The notes below the pieces were generated by a model. The model was not told where the DNA came from. It did not search any database and saw only the letters and a program-made list of their open reading frames with translations. A DNA stretch of 64,000 nucleotides from Candidatus Cloacimonadota bacterium (GTDB taxonomy: Bacteria; Cloacimonadota; Cloacimonadia; Cloacimonadales; Cloacimonadaceae). Where the stretch lies: positions 1 through 64,000 of the forward strand of contig JAAYEF010000029.1 of NCBI GenBank assembly GCA_012728875.1, given 5' to 3'. The translations under genes were made by a program, and so were the position numbers. Positions 21,100-31,240 of the stretch are shown piece after piece; positions within the stretch are counted from its first letter, which is position 1; each line of letters starts with the position of its first letter.

Positions 21100-22074
21100 T
21101 TATGCGGCCAGTCTTTTTGCCGCACTCAGGGTGGTGAGTCTCAGTCCGGCAGCTTTGATTTTGGTGATGAAATCCTGCAGGGCGTTCAGCTTTTCACGAG
21201 TGTGGCAGTGGGTGATGATGATCACGGGTTGCTTGCGGCCTTTGAATCTGCCCAAATATTCAATCTTGGCGTTGATGGAGGCCTCTGAATTTGGTTTGTG
21301 TTTGTCATCCACGTCCAGGAACATGTCCCGTTTGAGGGCAGGATGACCTAAATCCGTAGCTACATCAGGCGTCACGGCATTTGTGGTCATGCTATCCACA
21401 AAAAACATCCCCTGGTTTTTGATTTCCTTGAGCACTTTTTCCATCAAGTCACGATCTTTGGTGGCGGTGCTGCCCATGTGGTTGTTGGCGCCAATGGCCA
21501 TGGGAAGCTGGCTTTTAAAGTCTCGCAGCAAAGCGGCAATTTCTTCACTAGTGGAATCCATTTTAACGTATCTCTTGCCCACGTTGTTTGTGGGTCCGGC
21601 ATACATGGGAAGGTGGATGATCACTTCGTGGCCATATTGTGCGCCCACTTCGCCCGACCTTTTGGTGGCGCCGAGGTCTGGAAGCACGGCAAAAACCACT
21701 TCCGAGGGCAGCTTGCCAAAGTCTTCCAGCAAGGTGGTGCTGTTGCCAAAGTCGTCCACGATAACCACGATGTCCGGCATGGCAGAGCCGCTCCAGCTGT
21801 ATTCAAACTTTTTCAAGGGCTCTTTGTTTGCGGTATCCTTGGCCTGGTCTTTTTCCTTGTCTTTTTCGTCTTTCTTTTTGGAGTCGTCAGTCTTGTTTTG
21901 ATCTGAGTCCTCAATGATATCAGTATCTTGATTCTGAACCTGATCGCCTTTTTCGATCAAGGTTCCAGGTTCCTGCTGGTCAGCACCTTTGCCGATCTTA
22001 TCGCAGGAGGTCAGCAAGGTCAGCAGCAAAACGCTGACGATTACAAGCATTATTCCGATGTGTTTTCTATCCAT
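21100..22074 (-). CDS. Divergent polysaccharide deacetylase family lipoprotein/exported protein
   Basis: LLTSCDK lipobox-like N-terminus; PDIVVIVDDFGNS...VVFAVLPDL...EVIIHLPM...IGANNHMGS...VIIITHCH. Confidence 0.88.
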   Translation of the reverse strand: MDRKHIGIMLVIVSVLLLTLLTSCDKIGKGADQQEPGTLIEKGDQVQNQDTDIIEDSDQNKTDDSKKKDEKDKEKDQAKDTANKEPLKKFEYSWSGSAMPDIVVIVDDFGNSTTLLEDFGKLPSEVVFAVLPDLGATKRSGEVGAQYGHEVIIHLPMYAGPTNNVGKRYVKMDSTSEEIAALLRDFKSQLPMAIGANNHMGSTATKDRDLMEKVLKEIKNQGMFFVDSMTTNAVTPDVATDLGHPALKRDMFLDVDDKHKPNSEASINAKIEYLGRFKGRKQPVIIITHCHTREKLNALQDFITKIKAAGLRLTTLSAAKRLAA

Positions 22075-22565
22075 TCGATCTTATCTCCGATCTTTATTTC
22101 ATTTTTCTTCACTTGGCCGGCGTTAAGCTCCAGCACATATCTGTATGGTTCAGGGCATTGAATCAAATCCTCACTGAACGGAACAGTATTTTCAACAAAA
22201 TATTCCACCTGCTTCTTTGTGTCAATGAAAATAATGTCCAAAGGAATATAGGTGTTTTTCATCCAAAAAGCAGTGTCAGAAATACCCTCGGGGTCAAAAA
22301 ACATCCCCTGGTTTTCCGCCATCTTTTCGCGATACATCAATCCTTGCATGGAAGCCTCACGCGAGGAGGCGATTTCAATTTCGTAGCTGGCTTTGGGCTC
22401 GTCTGACATGGACTTGACCATGAGCACGGCATCGAGGCGGAATTGGGTGCCTTCAATGATGCTTTCTTCTTTCTCAATCTGATCTTTGTGACATGCGATC
22501 AAGGCAAGGGAAAGTGCCATTAAAAGCACATATAGAAGCCGGTTTCTCATGATTTTCCTCTTCAT
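22050..22565 (-). CDS. DUF192 family lipoprotein
   Basis: LALIACHKD lipobox; MQGLMYREKMAENQGMFFDPEG...FWMKNTYIPLDIIFID. Confidence 0.9.
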   Translation of the reverse strand: MKRKIMRNRLLYVLLMALSLALIACHKDQIEKEESIIEGTQFRLDAVLMVKSMSDEPKASYEIEIASSREASMQGLMYREKMAENQGMFFDPEGISDTAFWMKNTYIPLDIIFIDTKKQVEYFVENTVPFSEDLIQCPEPYRYVLELNAGQVKKNEIKIGDKIEWIENTSE

Positions 22566-25474
22566 TTCATAAGCACCATTTTGCGATTTTGAATTTCTCC
22601 GCCACTTTCCAATGTATAGAAATAGATGCCGCTGGAAAGGGGTCTGCCTTGTTCGTCACAGCCATCCCAAAAGAGCATGTTTTGACCACGTGTAAAGACG
22701 CCATCTGCCAGAGTTTTCAGCTTCTGACCCTTGAGGTTGTAGATCACAAGGCGTGCATTTTGCTCGGCAGGCAGGGAAAAACTGATGCGGGTGTTGGGAT
22801 TGAAGGGATTGGGATGGTTCTGATACAGCGCAAAAACCGAGACGGGCTCCACCTCTTCCTGCACCGCAGTGTCGTCGGAAATGGGTAAAATTCCGAAACG
22901 TCCATTCACGTTGTAATGCAACTCAAGTTCCTGCTCCGGAGTTTGAAACTCAATCTGAAACTTGAGGTCCTTGGCTTCATCCCTGCCAGCCCAGGCAAAT
23001 TTTTGCAGCACAGGGTTGTAAGCCGAAAAATCCATTCCCAAGCCGAGGGCAGAAATGTCCAGATGGGAGAAGGAGCCTGTGGGAAGCAACTGAAAATCTA
23101 TACAATAGATGGATTCAGCGGGAATCCCTTTGATCAGGACAGCTTGATACTCTTTTTGAGGCTGATCTTCCACAACAAGGATCACCTCTGGCAGGGACAG
23201 CTCTTCCCCACCTTGAGCCGGGAAGCGATAGTTCGGATCATGCAGGTAATGTTGGATCAAATAGGCGTCCTTGGAATCGAGATTCTCGCTCAAATCCACA
23301 TCCGCTGCGGCGAAACGTTGCAGGCTCCAGGGAAGGGGATCAATCTCCGGGATGGGGTCGAAGCCAACGCAGTGTTCAAGCAGGATTTCCGCATCCCGGG
23401 CACGGATGATCCGGTCTCCATCAAGATCGCCGTGTGCAATCTGATCAAAGGGCAAGCCGGAAATCAGAATATCGTTAAGATAGATGCCATCTGCATTCAC
23501 ATACCAATCGGATTCCAGGATGAAGCGGATATAAACGCTCTGACCGGCAAATTGTTCCAGCGAAAAACTGAAAGGCTGCCAATTCAACTGCGTTCCAGTG
23601 AAACTGCCCAGTGTGGTCCAGTTTGAAGTGCTGGTGGAGGCTTGAACATGAACGAAGTCGTAGCCATCTTCCAAATCCCAGGCGGCGTTGAAAGAAATAG
23701 TCGGCTCTGCTATGTTTTGCAGGGAGATAATGCTTGAGGTTCTAAGTGTTCTATTAACATTATTGCTATAATTACCACTGGGCGAGTCTGTTATGGCAGG
23801 CAATCCCTGATATGTGACCGCTCCCCAAGGACCTGAAGCCGTCCAGTTGGAGATGTTCTCACATGGGTCGTGAAACACTTCCACGGGTTCGATGTAAACA
23901 AAGACCAGGCGGTTATCACTTTGATTGAGAACGAAATCCTTGGTGAACTTGGTTTGGGTTCCAGTTTTCGCTTCAAGCTGATACAAGCCTTCAAAGATGT
24001 CGTGAATTTCAAAACACCCTTGGGCGTCCACCGCTGCATTTGTGGGCGGTTGGGTGTTCAGGCTCACATTCAAACCCTGGATGGGAAAGCCTTCAATATC
24101 GCGCACCTGACCATAAAGGTTGGTGATCTGGGCTTGGGAAAGCACAAAATCGTATTGTGCTGAGCCGGAAGCGGGAATTGTGACCGTCACCGTTTGGGGC
24201 AGATACCCTTCTGCAGATGCCGTAACTTCATAAGTCCCAGGCAAAAGCAGCCTGTGATAGTCACCCGCATTGGGGTCCGTGTGCACCAGTTTACTGTTGC
24301 CGGCAATGATAATTTCAGCAGCCAGCGGCGCTCCCTCGGCAGATTTCACGGTTCCATGCAGTCCCCGATGCACAAATTCCATATATGAGAGCATGGATTC
24401 ACGATTTTGGTTCCAGAAGTTGGGAAGCTGTGAAGCCTGCGGCCATTTGGTGTTCCCGATTTCCATGGTGATGTCCATGCCATCGGTGTAGGCATAAGTC
24501 CAGTCCTGCAGGGAACCTGTGATCACATACCAGGCCGCCCCGTTGGTGATGCCCTGGGAAAATTCGCTGCTGTTATACATGGCGGAGTTGTTGCTGGAAT
24601 AGGTTAGTGCAGCCTGGATCAAAAGATCATTGTCCGGAGTCAAGCTATGGCTGTAATCCCAGGGATAATTTGCCACCAGCGCTCCCCCGTGGAAGTTTGC
24701 CGAAAGAACGAAATTCCGCTCTGTCAAAAAGTTCATCATGGCAATGTTTTCCGGCGCCCAGGGATTGCCGTCCGGATTCGGGTTTATCCCAAAAGGCATG
24801 GGATAGTTGCGGTTCAGGTCCACTCCCTGCGCATTGTAACGTTGGCCTGCCACAAACCCATCGGGGTTGAACATCGGGCAAATCCAGATTTCGGTGTTGT
24901 CCACCAGGTTCGTGATGCGCGGGTCTGTTCCATAGTCTTCGGTGAGCAGCTTGATCAGGCGGATGCACATGTCATAGCCAACCGGCTCGTCGCCGTGGAT
25001 GGAGGAGATGAAAAGAAATTCCGGTTCCTCTTCATTAAGCTGGGGATTGTCTGTGATTTTCAAAACATAAAGCGGCCTGCCCTGTACGGTTGAGCCGATT
25101 TGCTGAAGCTGGCAGAGGTTTGGATATGAAGCGGCGGTATCCTGCATGAATTGTTCATATTGCGTGATGGTGTAATATTGATCCCGCGAAGGATAGAAGG
25201 ATCTATCACGATGCAATTCCAGCGCGTTTTGCCAGGCAAGGTCGGGAAGCTTTTCAGCCTTGAATCCGTGTTCCAAAAGTTTGGCAAACTCCGCCTCATC
25301 ATGAAGATAGACCACGATCGTGCCGGTGGAGCGGCTAACGTTGTCCACGCTGAATTTCAGTTGGTTCAAGGTTTTCAAGTCTTGATCCACTCTCCAGCTT
25401 TCGATGCGGGCAGGAAAAGCGCTCAACAGTGAAATTACCAGACACAGCATTGCCAAGACAAAGGATTTTTTCAT
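22562..25474 (-). CDS. Secreted M14 zinc carboxypeptidase with CarbopepD-reg-like, dockerin-like and C-terminal FlgD/T9SS-type sorting domains
   Basis: HGDEPVGYD, ANFHGGALVANYPWDY, ITMEIGNTKWP; DLDGDRIIRARDAEILLEH / DVDLSENLDSKDAYLIQHYL; LYQNHPNPFNPNTRISFSLP...SSGIYFYTLESG; signal peptide start at 25474. Confidence 0.9.
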   Translation of the reverse strand: MKKSFVLAMLCLVISLLSAFPARIESWRVDQDLKTLNQLKFSVDNVSRSTGTIVVYLHDEAEFAKLLEHGFKAEKLPDLAWQNALELHRDRSFYPSRDQYYTITQYEQFMQDTAASYPNLCQLQQIGSTVQGRPLYVLKITDNPQLNEEEPEFLFISSIHGDEPVGYDMCIRLIKLLTEDYGTDPRITNLVDNTEIWICPMFNPDGFVAGQRYNAQGVDLNRNYPMPFGINPNPDGNPWAPENIAMMNFLTERNFVLSANFHGGALVANYPWDYSHSLTPDNDLLIQAALTYSSNNSAMYNSSEFSQGITNGAAWYVITGSLQDWTYAYTDGMDITMEIGNTKWPQASQLPNFWNQNRESMLSYMEFVHRGLHGTVKSAEGAPLAAEIIIAGNSKLVHTDPNAGDYHRLLLPGTYEVTASAEGYLPQTVTVTIPASGSAQYDFVLSQAQITNLYGQVRDIEGFPIQGLNVSLNTQPPTNAAVDAQGCFEIHDIFEGLYQLEAKTGTQTKFTKDFVLNQSDNRLVFVYIEPVEVFHDPCENISNWTASGPWGAVTYQGLPAITDSPSGNYSNNVNRTLRTSSIISLQNIAEPTISFNAAWDLEDGYDFVHVQASTSTSNWTTLGSFTGTQLNWQPFSFSLEQFAGQSVYIRFILESDWYVNADGIYLNDILISGLPFDQIAHGDLDGDRIIRARDAEILLEHCVGFDPIPEIDPLPWSLQRFAAADVDLSENLDSKDAYLIQHYLHDPNYRFPAQGGEELSLPEVILVVEDQPQKEYQAVLIKGIPAESIYCIDFQLLPTGSFSHLDISALGLGMDFSAYNPVLQKFAWAGRDEAKDLKFQIEFQTPEQELELHYNVNGRFGILPISDDTAVQEEVEPVSVFALYQNHPNPFNPNTRISFSLPAEQNARLVIYNLKGQKLKTLADGVFTRGQNMLFWDGCDEQGRPLSSGIYFYTLESGGEIQNRKMVLMK

Positions 25475-25724
25475 TCGCTTCCTCAAAAGATTTTGTAAAA
25501 TTGACTGTTTAAATGCAAGCAAAACTCCAGCCAAGCCATCAGAAAAAAGATGCCAGGCTGACAGCGACACACGGACAACGTTGCTTAATGCTGCTTCATT
25601 CCTGATCTGACATGGTTCACAAGCGTCCGTTGCACTGCGCCTGGCAATTGCCAAAGATTCGATGGGGCTCAATTTGTCAACTGTTTTGATGGATTTTCCT
25701 TGTCAAAAACTGCCAGCCCAAAAA

Positions 25725-27239
25725 ATGACTCCACAAATGAAAAATCACGAAATTAAAGAAAATCAAGATAAAACCCCGGATGAGCAATCAGCTCCAGAAA
25801 CCAGCCCCAAAGCTGGGAAGCGCGTCTTTTGGCGTCCATTTTTGGTGGCTGCGGGCGCTGTGTTGCTTCTGATCTTGATCGCTCCGCTCATCCCTGCAAA
25901 CGAGAATAGTATTTTTTCCATCAAGAAGTTTGATTTGCTGGCAAAGCTGAAAGGCACTGGAGAAACCACCGAACTCGATTCCGTGGTGGTTGCCGCACGT
26001 GAGCTGCAAATTGACGACGAACTCCAAGCCTTGGAACCCTTTCTGCACAAGATTCACGACTTTCAAAAAGGCAGCGGCGAAACCCTGCGCATTGCCTTTT
26101 ATGGTGATTCCATCATCGAAGGCGATTTGCTGACCGAAACCCTGCGAGCCCGCCTGCAGGAAGAATATGGCGGCCACGGCGTCGGCTTGGTTCCCATCAC
26201 CTCCATCGTGAGCGGGTTCCGCCAAACCATTCGCCATTCCTTTTCCAAAAATTGGGAAACGGTGTCTTTCATGAAACGCGGCGAGAACAGATTTCCGCTG
26301 GGCATGATCGGCTACACTTTCATCCCCCGCACTTGGTATTATGAAGAATCCGTGATCGAAACCAAGGAACAGCCTGCGGTTTTCGACTCTCTGGGGAATC
26401 TGGTTTCAGCAGCTGTGCAGGGAAGTTCGCGCAAGGAAGGCAAACGTTACGGCGCCAGCGGACCCTCCTGGGTGGAGTATTCCGGATCCAAAGCCAAGGG
26501 CGGAGCCAATGATTTTCGTCGGATTCGACTTTTCTATTCCCATGCTTCGGCGAATTCAAAGGTGACCGTGAACCTTGATGGCGGAGAGGACATGGTTCGT
26601 TCCCTCACCCCCGGTGAAGGCGTACAGATGCTCGATCTCAGTCCCTCCAGCCCGGTTTCAAAGGTTCGTCTCACTTTCAGCCCCACCGACCCCATCCACG
26701 TTTACGGAGTTTCCTTTGACGACCGCAGCGGCTTGTATGTGGACAATCTCTCCGTGCGCGGATATTCCGGGATGTATTTTGATGCCATCCCCGCCTCCAT
26801 ACTTAGCTCTTTCCAAAGATATCTGGACTACGACCTCGTGGTGCTTCAATATGGCGGAAACGTTTCCAGTCCGCAAACCCGGGACTACAGCCGCTACAAA
26901 AACGGGATGATCCAAACCGTGCGCCACATCCAAAGCGCCATGCCGGGAGTGCCGATTTTGCTGATCGGGGTTCAAGACCGCAGCACAAACCAGGGCGGCG
27001 TCTATCAAACCGCTCCGGACATTCCCATCCTGGTGAAGGCTCAAAGTGAGATGGCTCATGAAACCGGAGCAGCTTTTTGGAACCTTTTCAAAGCCATGGG
27101 CGGGCTGAACTCCATGCCCACCTATGTGAACGCCAGACCACAGCTTGCCGCACGGGACTACACCCATTTCACCCGATCCGGAGCCGACAAGCTTGCCGAA
27201 ATGCTCCACAAGGTTATCACCACGGGAAGAAGTGACTAA
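25725..27239 (+). CDS. SGNH/GDSL-hydrolase family membrane-anchored protein
   Basis: N-terminal TM; IAFYGDSIIEGD block I, C-terminal ARDYTHFTRSGA (DxxH); start 25725 or 25737. Confidence 0.8.
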   Translation: MTPQMKNHEIKENQDKTPDEQSAPETSPKAGKRVFWRPFLVAAGAVLLLILIAPLIPANENSIFSIKKFDLLAKLKGTGETTELDSVVVAARELQIDDELQALEPFLHKIHDFQKGSGETLRIAFYGDSIIEGDLLTETLRARLQEEYGGHGVGLVPITSIVSGFRQTIRHSFSKNWETVSFMKRGENRFPLGMIGYTFIPRTWYYEESVIETKEQPAVFDSLGNLVSAAVQGSSRKEGKRYGASGPSWVEYSGSKAKGGANDFRRIRLFYSHASANSKVTVNLDGGEDMVRSLTPGEGVQMLDLSPSSPVSKVRLTFSPTDPIHVYGVSFDDRSGLYVDNLSVRGYSGMYFDAIPASILSSFQRYLDYDLVVLQYGGNVSSPQTRDYSRYKNGMIQTVRHIQSAMPGVPILLIGVQDRSTNQGGVYQTAPDIPILVKAQSEMAHETGAAFWNLFKAMGGLNSMPTYVNARPQLAARDYTHFTRSGADKLAEMLHKVITTGRSD

Positions 27240-28140
27240 AAGCCTCATTAAAACCCTGCTATTCTGCCTCATTCTGTCTTTGGCGGCTGTGGCTTTTGCC
27301 CAGGAAACCGCAGACGACGACGATTCCAGCCTTGAAAACCTGCCTGTGGGGGTGGATCTTTTGGAAGAATTCATCCGGGGACACGTTGCCCTCAAAACCG
27401 TGGACACAAACTTTTCCCAATGGCCCTTCCTGCGGCGCGAACTGAACGAAATCCCCGGTGCAGACAGCCTTTTGGCACCCTTCCTTTTCAAAATGATGGA
27501 ACTGCGCGGCGGTCTGCGCGAACAGGTTACCATCTACCAATTCGGCGGTTCCCACATCAAGCCCGGCTGGTTTGCCGGCGCCACCGAAAACCTTTTCGAC
27601 AACTTCTTTGAAGAACAATCCGAAAACCCCGGCGCCCCCGGTTTTCGCTTTCTCTATAAAGGAATAAACGGCGCCTCTTTCACGAACCAATTCAACAACG
27701 ATGAGGTTTTTGCCAGCTATCGCGACCTCAAGCCCGATCTCATCGTAATCTCCATGGGCACAAACGACGCCCAGGGAACCTATAGCGCTCAGCGCTTCCA
27801 CACCGCGCTGACCAAATATATGGAAAAAATGTATAAATACAGCGGCGACACGCCCATCCTTTTCACCCTGCCTCCGGATTCATATAAAAACGGTGTGCCG
27901 AACCCGGATGTGGTGAAGGTTGCCAACGAAATCAAAGCTTACGCTGCCGAACATGGCCACGCCTGGTGGGACCTGCAACAGGTGATGGGTGGTCCCGGCT
28001 CTTTTTCCACTTGGCAAAACCAAGGCATCGGCGGCAAAGACATGGTACATTTCAACGCCCAGGGCTATCGCCTGCAGGGACAGCTTCTCTATGAAGCCCT
28101 GCTTCGGGCATATAAAAGTTATGCGGAGCGCGGAGAATGA
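27232..28140 (+). CDS. SGNH/GDSL-hydrolase family exported protein
   Basis: GTG start overlapping the upstream stop; signal peptide SLIKTLLFCLILSLAAVAFA; ISMGTNDAQGT, GGKDMVHFNAQGY (DxxH). Confidence 0.85.
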   Translation: MTKSLIKTLLFCLILSLAAVAFAQETADDDDSSLENLPVGVDLLEEFIRGHVALKTVDTNFSQWPFLRRELNEIPGADSLLAPFLFKMMELRGGLREQVTIYQFGGSHIKPGWFAGATENLFDNFFEEQSENPGAPGFRFLYKGINGASFTNQFNNDEVFASYRDLKPDLIVISMGTNDAQGTYSAQRFHTALTKYMEKMYKYSGDTPILFTLPPDSYKNGVPNPDVVKVANEIKAYAAEHGHAWWDLQQVMGGPGSFSTWQNQGIGGKDMVHFNAQGYRLQGQLLYEALLRAYKSYAERGE

Positions 28141-29627
28141 TCCTGCAAAACCTTCTTTCCAGTTTAAAATACAACCCCGCCAACCCTCTGATTTTCAACA
28201 GCGGCTTCTTCCTGGCTTTCTTTATTGTCATAATGTTTTTCTATCCCTTTGTGGTGAAAAAGGTGAAGCTGCGCACCTGGTATCTGATGCTGGCTTCGCT
28301 GTATTTTTACTACAAAACCAGCGGCGTTTTCCTCCTGCTTTTGGTGATCACGGCAGGGATCAACTATCTCATCGGCATTTGGATTTACAGAGCCCAAAAA
28401 CCCTCCAACCGCAAAGCTCTCATGTGGCTCAGCGTGTTTTGGAACCTTGGTTCGCTGGGCTATTTCAAATATACGAACTTCCTCATCGACACCGTGAATC
28501 ACCTCATCGGCGGAAACCTGCCCATGCTGGATATTTTCCTGCCGGTGGGAATTTCGTTTTTCACCTTCCAAACGATGAGCTACACGCTGGACATCTATTT
28601 CAAAAAGCTCGAACCCATCAACGATTTTGCGGATTTTCTCTTCTTCGTTTCCTTTTTCCCCCAGTTGGTGGCGGGTCCCATTCTCCGCGCTTCCTGGTTC
28701 ATACCTCAAATCAACAAAGAACTGAGCCTGGATCGCAACAGGATGGCAAAAGCGCTCACCATCATCTTTGCCGGGCTCATCAAAAAAGGCGTGATTGCGG
28801 ATTATATCAGCATAAACTTTGTGGATAGAATCTTCGACAACCCTGCGCTCTACTCCGGAGTGGAAAATCTTTTGGCGCTCTATGGCTATTCCCTGCAGGT
28901 ATATTGCGACTTCAGCGGCTATTCCGACATCGCCATCGGCCTTGCCACCATGATGGGATTCAACCTCCAGCCAAACTTCAATTCACCCTATAAAGCCACC
29001 TCGCTGGGCGATTTCTGGCGTCGCTGGCACATTTCGCTGAGCACCTGGCTGCGCGACTACCTCTATTTCCCCCTGGGCGGAAGCCGCAAAGGAAAGTTCC
29101 GCACCTATGTGAACCTCATGATCACCATGCTTTTGGGTGGACTTTGGCACGGCGCTTCCTGGAATTTTGTCATCTGGGGCGGCTTGAACGGATTGGGCCT
29201 GAGTGTGGAGCGCTTTTTCCGCAATCTTTTGGGCATCAAAACACCACCCAAAGGCGCTGTTGTGCCCAAGCCTGCTTTCTGGAAACAGGCTCTAAGCATC
29301 ATCTTCACCTTTAATTTCATCACTTTCACCCGCATCTTTTTCCGCAGCCGCAGCTTTGAGGGAGCCATCACCATGATCCGCACCATCTTCACCGATTTCC
29401 GTGGACACCTTGCCCTGCAGTGGCTCCAACAATATCAGGTGGTGGCGGCGCTCATCGTGATTGGTTATCTGCTGCACTGGCTGCCGCAAAGAGCGCGTTC
29501 CGGTTTTGAAGGCTTCCTGCGCCGCAGCCCCGTTCCCGTCCAGGCTGCCATGCTGGCAATCCTCATCTGGGTGCTTTTCCAGTTCCGTTCTGCGGATCTC
29601 CAGCCCTTCATCTATTTCCAGTTCTAA
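28137..29627 (+). CDS. MBOAT family O-acyltransferase (AlgI-like)
   Basis: Multi-TM; FFPQLVAGPILRA, YCDFSGYSDIAIG, DFWRRWHISLSTWLRDYLYFPLGG, LLGGLWHGASWNFVIWGGLNG. Confidence 0.95.
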   Translation: MILQNLLSSLKYNPANPLIFNSGFFLAFFIVIMFFYPFVVKKVKLRTWYLMLASLYFYYKTSGVFLLLLVITAGINYLIGIWIYRAQKPSNRKALMWLSVFWNLGSLGYFKYTNFLIDTVNHLIGGNLPMLDIFLPVGISFFTFQTMSYTLDIYFKKLEPINDFADFLFFVSFFPQLVAGPILRASWFIPQINKELSLDRNRMAKALTIIFAGLIKKGVIADYISINFVDRIFDNPALYSGVENLLALYGYSLQVYCDFSGYSDIAIGLATMMGFNLQPNFNSPYKATSLGDFWRRWHISLSTWLRDYLYFPLGGSRKGKFRTYVNLMITMLLGGLWHGASWNFVIWGGLNGLGLSVERFFRNLLGIKTPPKGAVVPKPAFWKQALSIIFTFNFITFTRIFFRSRSFEGAITMIRTIFTDFRGHLALQWLQQYQVVAALIVIGYLLHWLPQRARSGFEGFLRRSPVPVQAAMLAILIWVLFQFRSADLQPFIYFQF

Positions 29628-29874
29628 ACAGTTTCACTTTTTCTCAGTACTTTCAGGAGGCTCATATAAGTTCTCACCCCATATTTCAAATGCTTGGGGT
29701 GTGACAAAAACCCGAATTTGAAATAATTCTGATACGATTTGAAAAAATAAGTGAGAACGCATAATGTTGCAGCTCATACGCTTGTTTTAGCCTTTCCGTC
29801 ACTTTTATCTTGACAAAAATCAAGACTTTCGGATGATTAGCTGAAATGTATTTCAGGTAAAAGGAGTAAGTGTA

Positions 29875-30531
29875 ATGCGTGGCAAATACTTGATTCTCGG
29901 ATTATTTTTGATTTTAAGCTTGGCGGGCTGCAGTCTGTTTACCAAGCCGGACGACCAGGATGATCCGCCCGAAACCTACACCGGCGGAGAAATTTCCAGC
30001 CTCACCATGGAGATCGCGGGTCCCACCAAGGTCAAACTCACCTGGACAGATACTTTTGAAGACGAAGACGGCTTCTATATCGACAGAAGAGAATGGGACG
30101 GAGCCTGGGTAGAAAAGATGATCACGGTTGGCGTCGAGGTGAATACTGCCATTGATAACGAAGCTGAGCTTGGAAAAGTTTACTATTACCGTGTACGCGC
30201 CTTCAAAGGCAGTGCCATTTCCCAGGAAGAAGCCCATCAATTAAATTTCTACCTCCCTGCGCCCCAAAATATCGATTACGACTTCAGTTGGAGCAATCCA
30301 CGCCGCATCTGTCTGTTTTGGGACAATGTGGCAACCTGGGCAGACAGCATCGTGATTGCCAAAAAACACAGCGGTGAGGACTGGGTGCCCCGTTATGCCG
30401 TTTTACCCGGTTCCGCCATACAGTATAACGATATGGATTTCTACACGAACAAAACCACGACATGGAGCTTCACTGCCCACTACGGCGAGCAAAGATCAAT
30501 CAGCCCCACACTGACCATCCAGGCACCCTGA
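29875..30531 (+). CDS. Lipoprotein with fibronectin type III-like domain
   Basis: SLAGCSL lipobox; VKLTWTDTFEDEDGFYIDRRE...YYYRVRAF. Confidence 0.8.
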   Translation: MRGKYLILGLFLILSLAGCSLFTKPDDQDDPPETYTGGEISSLTMEIAGPTKVKLTWTDTFEDEDGFYIDRREWDGAWVEKMITVGVEVNTAIDNEAELGKVYYYRVRAFKGSAISQEEAHQLNFYLPAPQNIDYDFSWSNPRRICLFWDNVATWADSIVIAKKHSGEDWVPRYAVLPGSAIQYNDMDFYTNKTTTWSFTAHYGEQRSISPTLTIQAP

Positions 30532-30593
30532 TTTTTACTATTCCAAGTTAGAAATAAAAGAAAGCAACCCTTTTTCAAAAAAGGAGGCAAGCG

Positions 30594-31088
30594 ATGAGCA
30601 CGACGCAAAAATGTATGAATTGCGCTCGAGACGTGGACCTGGTGTTTCGCAGATGTCCCCATTGCAATCACAAAATGGGCGACAAAACGATCAACGACTT
30701 CACCGATGAAGAGCTTCTGCAGCAAACAGAAATGTGGCTTTCCCAAATGGGGAAAGTGCACAAATCATATGTTGACCACAAAAGCACCAGCAAAAAGAAT
30801 GTTGATTTTAATGAATTGGCCACGGAGACGCTAAAAAGGCACATCAAAGCCCACTTGAGCCTGCTGTCCTTTCGGGGTGCCAGCAATCCCGAATTGAAAG
30901 CCGCTTACTTCAAATACCGGAACCAATATCGCAGATTTTACAATCGCAGAACGACTTTCAAGCTTCTGACTTTCGTCTTTTTCGGCTTGATAGTCTTTAT
31001 CTTGTTCTATTGCAGCATCAGAAAAGAACACAATCTCAAAGTGGAAGAATCTCGCTCTCAGGACATCAAGCAGGAATCTACCAACTGA
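30594..31088 (+). CDS. Zinc-ribbon hypothetical protein with C-terminal TM helix
   Basis: CMNCARDVDLVFRRCPHCNHKMGDK; C-terminal hydrophobic LLTFVFFGLIVFILFYC. Confidence 0.65.
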   Translation: MSTTQKCMNCARDVDLVFRRCPHCNHKMGDKTINDFTDEELLQQTEMWLSQMGKVHKSYVDHKSTSKKNVDFNELATETLKRHIKAHLSLLSFRGASNPELKAAYFKYRNQYRRFYNRRTTFKLLTFVFFGLIVFILFYCSIRKEHNLKVEESRSQDIKQESTN

Positions 31089-31240
31089 TGGATGCAGAAA
31101 AGCCTGATGCAGCCTTGGCGAAAGCGGAAGAACTCTCCTGGAATCAGCATCCCGTTTTCTTCCCCGACAAAGTAATCAAATATCACTTTCAACGCGCGAG
31201 CTTGATAAAGTCGATCAAGCAGAAGGAGAATAAACCGTAG
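31088..31240 (+). CDS. Small hypothetical protein (50 aa), translationally coupled
   Basis: TGATG overlap with the upstream gene; MDAEKPDAALAKAEELSWNQHPVFFPDKVIKYHFQRASLIKSIKQKENKP. Confidence 0.4.
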   Translation: MDAEKPDAALAKAEELSWNQHPVFFPDKVIKYHFQRASLIKSIKQKENKP

